A stretch of DNA of 17,906 nt from an uncultured bacterium (lineage in GTDB: Bacteria; Cyanobacteriota; Vampirovibrionia; Gastranaerophilales; Gastranaerophilaceae). The position numbers were made by a program, and so were the translations under genes. The DNA lies in the NCBI GenBank assembly GCA_947169755.1, contig CAMVQX010000018.1, forward strand, positions 1 to 17,906, written 5' to 3'. Shown here piece by piece: positions 16,039-17,906 of this stretch (positions within the stretch are counted from its first letter, which is position 1; every line of letters starts with the position of its first letter). The notes below the pieces were generated by a model that was not told where the DNA came from, made no database searches, and worked only from the letters and a program-made list of their open reading frames with translations.

Positions 16039-17691
16039 TCAGTTTAGAATAAGAGATCTTGCAAATTCTACGGATTGCTCATTAATTTCGCCGCCGGCAA
16101 GTTCTGCAAGCGCTTTTATTCTATTGTCTCCGGTTAAAACATACACTTCAACTTGAGTTTCATTGTTTTGAGATTTTCTTACATAGAAATGCTTGTCGGC
16201 TTTTGAAGCTATTATTGCCTGATGCGTAATCAAGATAATCTGATGGTATTTTGCAAGCTCTACAATCTCATCAGCAACACTTTGAGAAGCCTTGCCTGAG
16301 ATGCCTGTATCAATTTCATCAAAAATAACTGTGTTTATATCATCGCTCTGCGCAAAGATTGATTTTATTGCAAGCATTACTCGTGAAATTTCACCGCCTG
16401 ATGCAACTTTTGCAAGCGGTTTCAAATCTTCAGATATATTTGTTGAAATCAAAAATTCAACATCATCACAACCGTCAGTACTTAATTCTTTATTTGAAAC
16501 ATTTATTTTAAATCTTGATTTTGGAAGCTCCAGTTGTTCCAATTTATCCTGAATTAATGAGGAAAGAACTTCCGCATAGCTTTTTCTGCTTTCACTTATT
16601 TCTTTTGCGGTATGTTCTAACTCGGTGCGTTTTTGAGATATTTTAATTTCAAGTTCATCAATATTTTGTGTCGAAAATTCAATAGTATTCAATTCTTTTG
16701 ATAAATTATCTAATGTTTCAAGTACGTTTTCCAGTGAGCCGCCGTATTTATGTTTAAGTTTGTCCAGCAAGTAAAGTCTTTCTTGAATTTCATTAAGTCT
16801 TTCTGTGTCATTTTCAAGTCCCTGACTGTATTCTCTAAGTTCACTTGCAGTATCTTTTAAATTTTCAATTATATCGGCAAAATTTTGATCTAAATTTTCA
16901 AGATTGCTATCGAATGAAGCCGCTTTTGAAATATTTTGCTTAATTTTATTTAAGCCATCTAAGATAGAGCCATCATCACCATTTATTGCCCAGTATGATG
17001 AACCTGTTAATTCTTTTAACTTTTCCGCATTTTCCAGTACTTCCAATTCTTTTTGCAGTTCTTCATCTTCAGTCGATGATGTTATATTGGCACTTTCAAT
17101 TTCATTTATTTGAAATTTTAAAAATTCAATTTTGTCCTCAGTTATGTTTGAAGCATTTTTAAGATTTTCCAAGTCAGATAAAAGTTTTTGGTAATTTCTA
17201 AATTCTTCTTTGTATGAGTTTAGTTTAGCGCCGTACGAATCTTTTGCGTAGTTATCGAGCAAATTTATATGGTATTTTGGCTGAAGCAGTGTATATGTTT
17301 CGTGTTGTGAATGAATATCCAGAAAATAATTTTTTAACTGTCGTATAAAGTCTTGATTTACCAGAGTTCCGTTAATACGTGACCTGACGCCATTCACACT
17401 TATCTCTTTTGTCAATACGATTTCATTGCCAAAGTTATCAATTCCGTTTTCATCAAAAATTTTAGATAAATCATGCTTTGTGTTTTCAATAACAAGTTCA
17501 ATAACAGCTTTTTCTTTGCCTGTTTTTATTACATCTTTGGAAACTCTGGATGCAAATGCAATGTCAATTGCATTAATTAGTATACTTTTTCCAGCACCTG
17601 TTTCTCCGGTTATTACATTCAAACCGTTATGGAAATTGGCAGTTAATTCATCAATTAATATGTAATCTTTAATCCTTAGCTGTTTTATCAT
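16039..17691 (-). CDS. recN: DNA repair protein RecN
   Basis: RecN is an SMC-like cytoplasmic ATPase acting early in double-strand-break repair. I chose ATG 17691 (550 residues) over the in-frame ATG 17709, because MIKQLRIKDYILIDEL matches the family start and a promoter -10 lies between the two ATGs. Walker A GETGAGKS is at 29-36, DIHSQHE at 125-131 matches the family DIHGQHE motif, and a long Glu/Lys/Leu-rich coiled coil spans ~150-350. The ABC signature VASGGEISRVML begins at 429, Walker B VIFDEIDTG has D458 and E459, and the switch histidine H490 lies in ILITHQ. The segment after that histidine reads HQAIIAS where most RecN proteins have HLPQVAA. Length is normal (E. coli 553). It is convergent with the sigma-factor gene and divergent from lysA. 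Confidence 0.96.
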   Translation of the reverse strand: MIKQLRIKDYILIDELTANFHNGLNVITGETGAGKSILINAIDIAFASRVSKDVIKTGKEKAVIELVIENTKHDLSKIFDENGIDNFGNEIVLTKEISVNGVRSRINGTLVNQDFIRQLKNYFLDIHSQHETYTLLQPKYHINLLDNYAKDSYGAKLNSYKEEFRNYQKLLSDLENLKNASNITEDKIEFLKFQINEIESANITSSTEDEELQKELEVLENAEKLKELTGSSYWAINGDDGSILDGLNKIKQNISKAASFDSNLENLDQNFADIIENLKDTASELREYSQGLENDTERLNEIQERLYLLDKLKHKYGGSLENVLETLDNLSKELNTIEFSTQNIDELEIKISQKRTELEHTAKEISESRKSYAEVLSSLIQDKLEQLELPKSRFKINVSNKELSTDGCDDVEFLISTNISEDLKPLAKVASGGEISRVMLAIKSIFAQSDDINTVIFDEIDTGISGKASQSVADEIVELAKYHQIILITHQAIIASKADKHFYVRKSQNNETQVEVYVLTGDNRIKALAELAGGEINEQSVEFARSLILN

Positions 17692-17697
17692 ACATAT

Positions 17698-17726
17698 AGC
17701 ATAAAACAATATTTAAATTTGGGCAA
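17698..17726 (-). promoter_or_regulatory. Promoter of recN, leaderless arrangement
   Basis: The minus strand has TTGCCC (17726-17721), a 17-base spacer and TATGCT (17703-17698). Six bases follow before ATG 17691, and no Shine-Dalgarno is present. The upstream in-frame ATG at 17709 lies before this -10 and would not be on the transcript, which supports the start chosen. No LexA-like box was recognised. Confidence 0.58.
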
Positions 17727-17764
17727 GATACAACATTATTATGATTTTATTTTTTTTAAAGTTA

Positions 17765-17773
17765 TGTTATTCT
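17765..17773 (+). promoter_or_regulatory. Possible extended -10 of lysA
   Basis: TGTTATTCT (17765-17773) fits an extended -10 (TG-n-TATTCT) nine bases before the lysA ATG. A TATAAT at 17777-17782 abuts the ATG and is too close to drive a start at that codon. There is no Shine-Dalgarno and no clear -35. Confidence 0.32.
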
Positions 17774-17782
17774 AAATATAAT

Positions 17783-17906
17783 ATGAATAGTACAAATCAA
17801 AATATTAAACCATTAACAACAAAAATTAATTCTGTAGGTAATATTGAAATTGGCGGTTGTGATACAGTTGAATTAGCTGAAAAATACGGTACTCCGTTGT
17901 ATGTTC
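17783..17906 (+). CDS. lysA: Diaminopimelate decarboxylase, N-terminal fragment
   Basis: Only the first 41 codons are in the window, and the reading frame is open to the right edge. The segment NIEIGGCDTVELAEKYGTPLYV (20-41) matches the N-terminal start of LysA, the PLP-dependent enzyme that decarboxylates meso-diaminopimelate to lysine. It lies just ahead of the lysine-bearing barrel, so catalytic residues are not visible. The first 19 residues are a variable polar extension. Another fold-type III decarboxylase such as one for arginine or carboxynorspermidine is possible but fits less well. It diverges from recN across 91 bases. Confidence 0.8.
   Translation, partial: MNSTNQNIKPLTTKINSVGNIEIGGCDTVELAEKYGTPLYV

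Noticed and set aside
17707..17709. In-frame upstream ATG for recN
   Set aside because: It lies upstream of the predicted -10 and adds six residues not expected from the family.
1..17906. Mobile element, CRISPR array, tRNA or defence system
   Set aside because: No transposase, integrase, terminal repeats, regularly spaced repeats or tRNA-like clover-leaf was seen; the SNF2 helicase is joined to gpmI rather than to defence-type partners.

Overview
The window is an AT-rich, gene-dense bacterial chromosome segment. Most genes are recognisable housekeeping genes: obgE, tsaD, gpmI, ribD, dnaX, recN and lysA, plus a sigma-70 family factor. There is no rRNA, tRNA, CRISPR array, transposase, integrase or phage gene. 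The low G+C, the gene set and the GshB-like and group-2-like sigma proteins would fit a gut-type non-photosynthetic cyanobacterial relative (Melainabacteria / Gastranaerophilales). That assignment is an inference, because no marker RNA is present.

Layout. Positions 1-7436 form a leftward cluster, transcribed in the order obgE, a metal-ligand-less amidohydrolase-fold protein, yjbQ, gpmI and a SNF2-family helicase that runs off the left edge. tsaD diverges from obgE and converges on a GshB-like ATP-grasp gene, with 15 bp of overlap. A 195-bp divergent intergenic region (9519-9713) separates that gene from a 266-residue protein of unknown function with two hydrophobic ends. That protein's gene ends at a perfect bidirectional terminator, shared with a leftward UPF0173 metallo-hydrolase. 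ribD diverges from the hydrolase and overlaps dnaX tail to tail. dnaX diverges from an LD-carboxypeptidase-like gene, which is followed by a sigma factor. The sigma factor converges on recN with a 3-bp gap. The start of lysA lies at the right edge.

Two features run through the window. First, several gene starts (amidohydrolase, tsaD, dnaX, recN, lysA, possibly ribD) have a -10-like hexamer ending 6-11 bases before the ATG and no Shine-Dalgarno sequence, as expected of leaderless mRNAs. Other genes (gpmI, UPF0173, GshB-like, the 266-residue gene, LD-carboxypeptidase, sigma factor) have clear Shine-Dalgarno sequences. Second, intergenic space is minimal and convergent genes abut or overlap.

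I see no obvious new multi-gene defence or mobile system. The observations most worth a second look are the amidohydrolase-fold protein that has lost every expected metal ligand and is translationally coupled to yjbQ, the two-anchor helical protein with its own transcription unit, the altered GshB-like protein, and the leaderless pattern.
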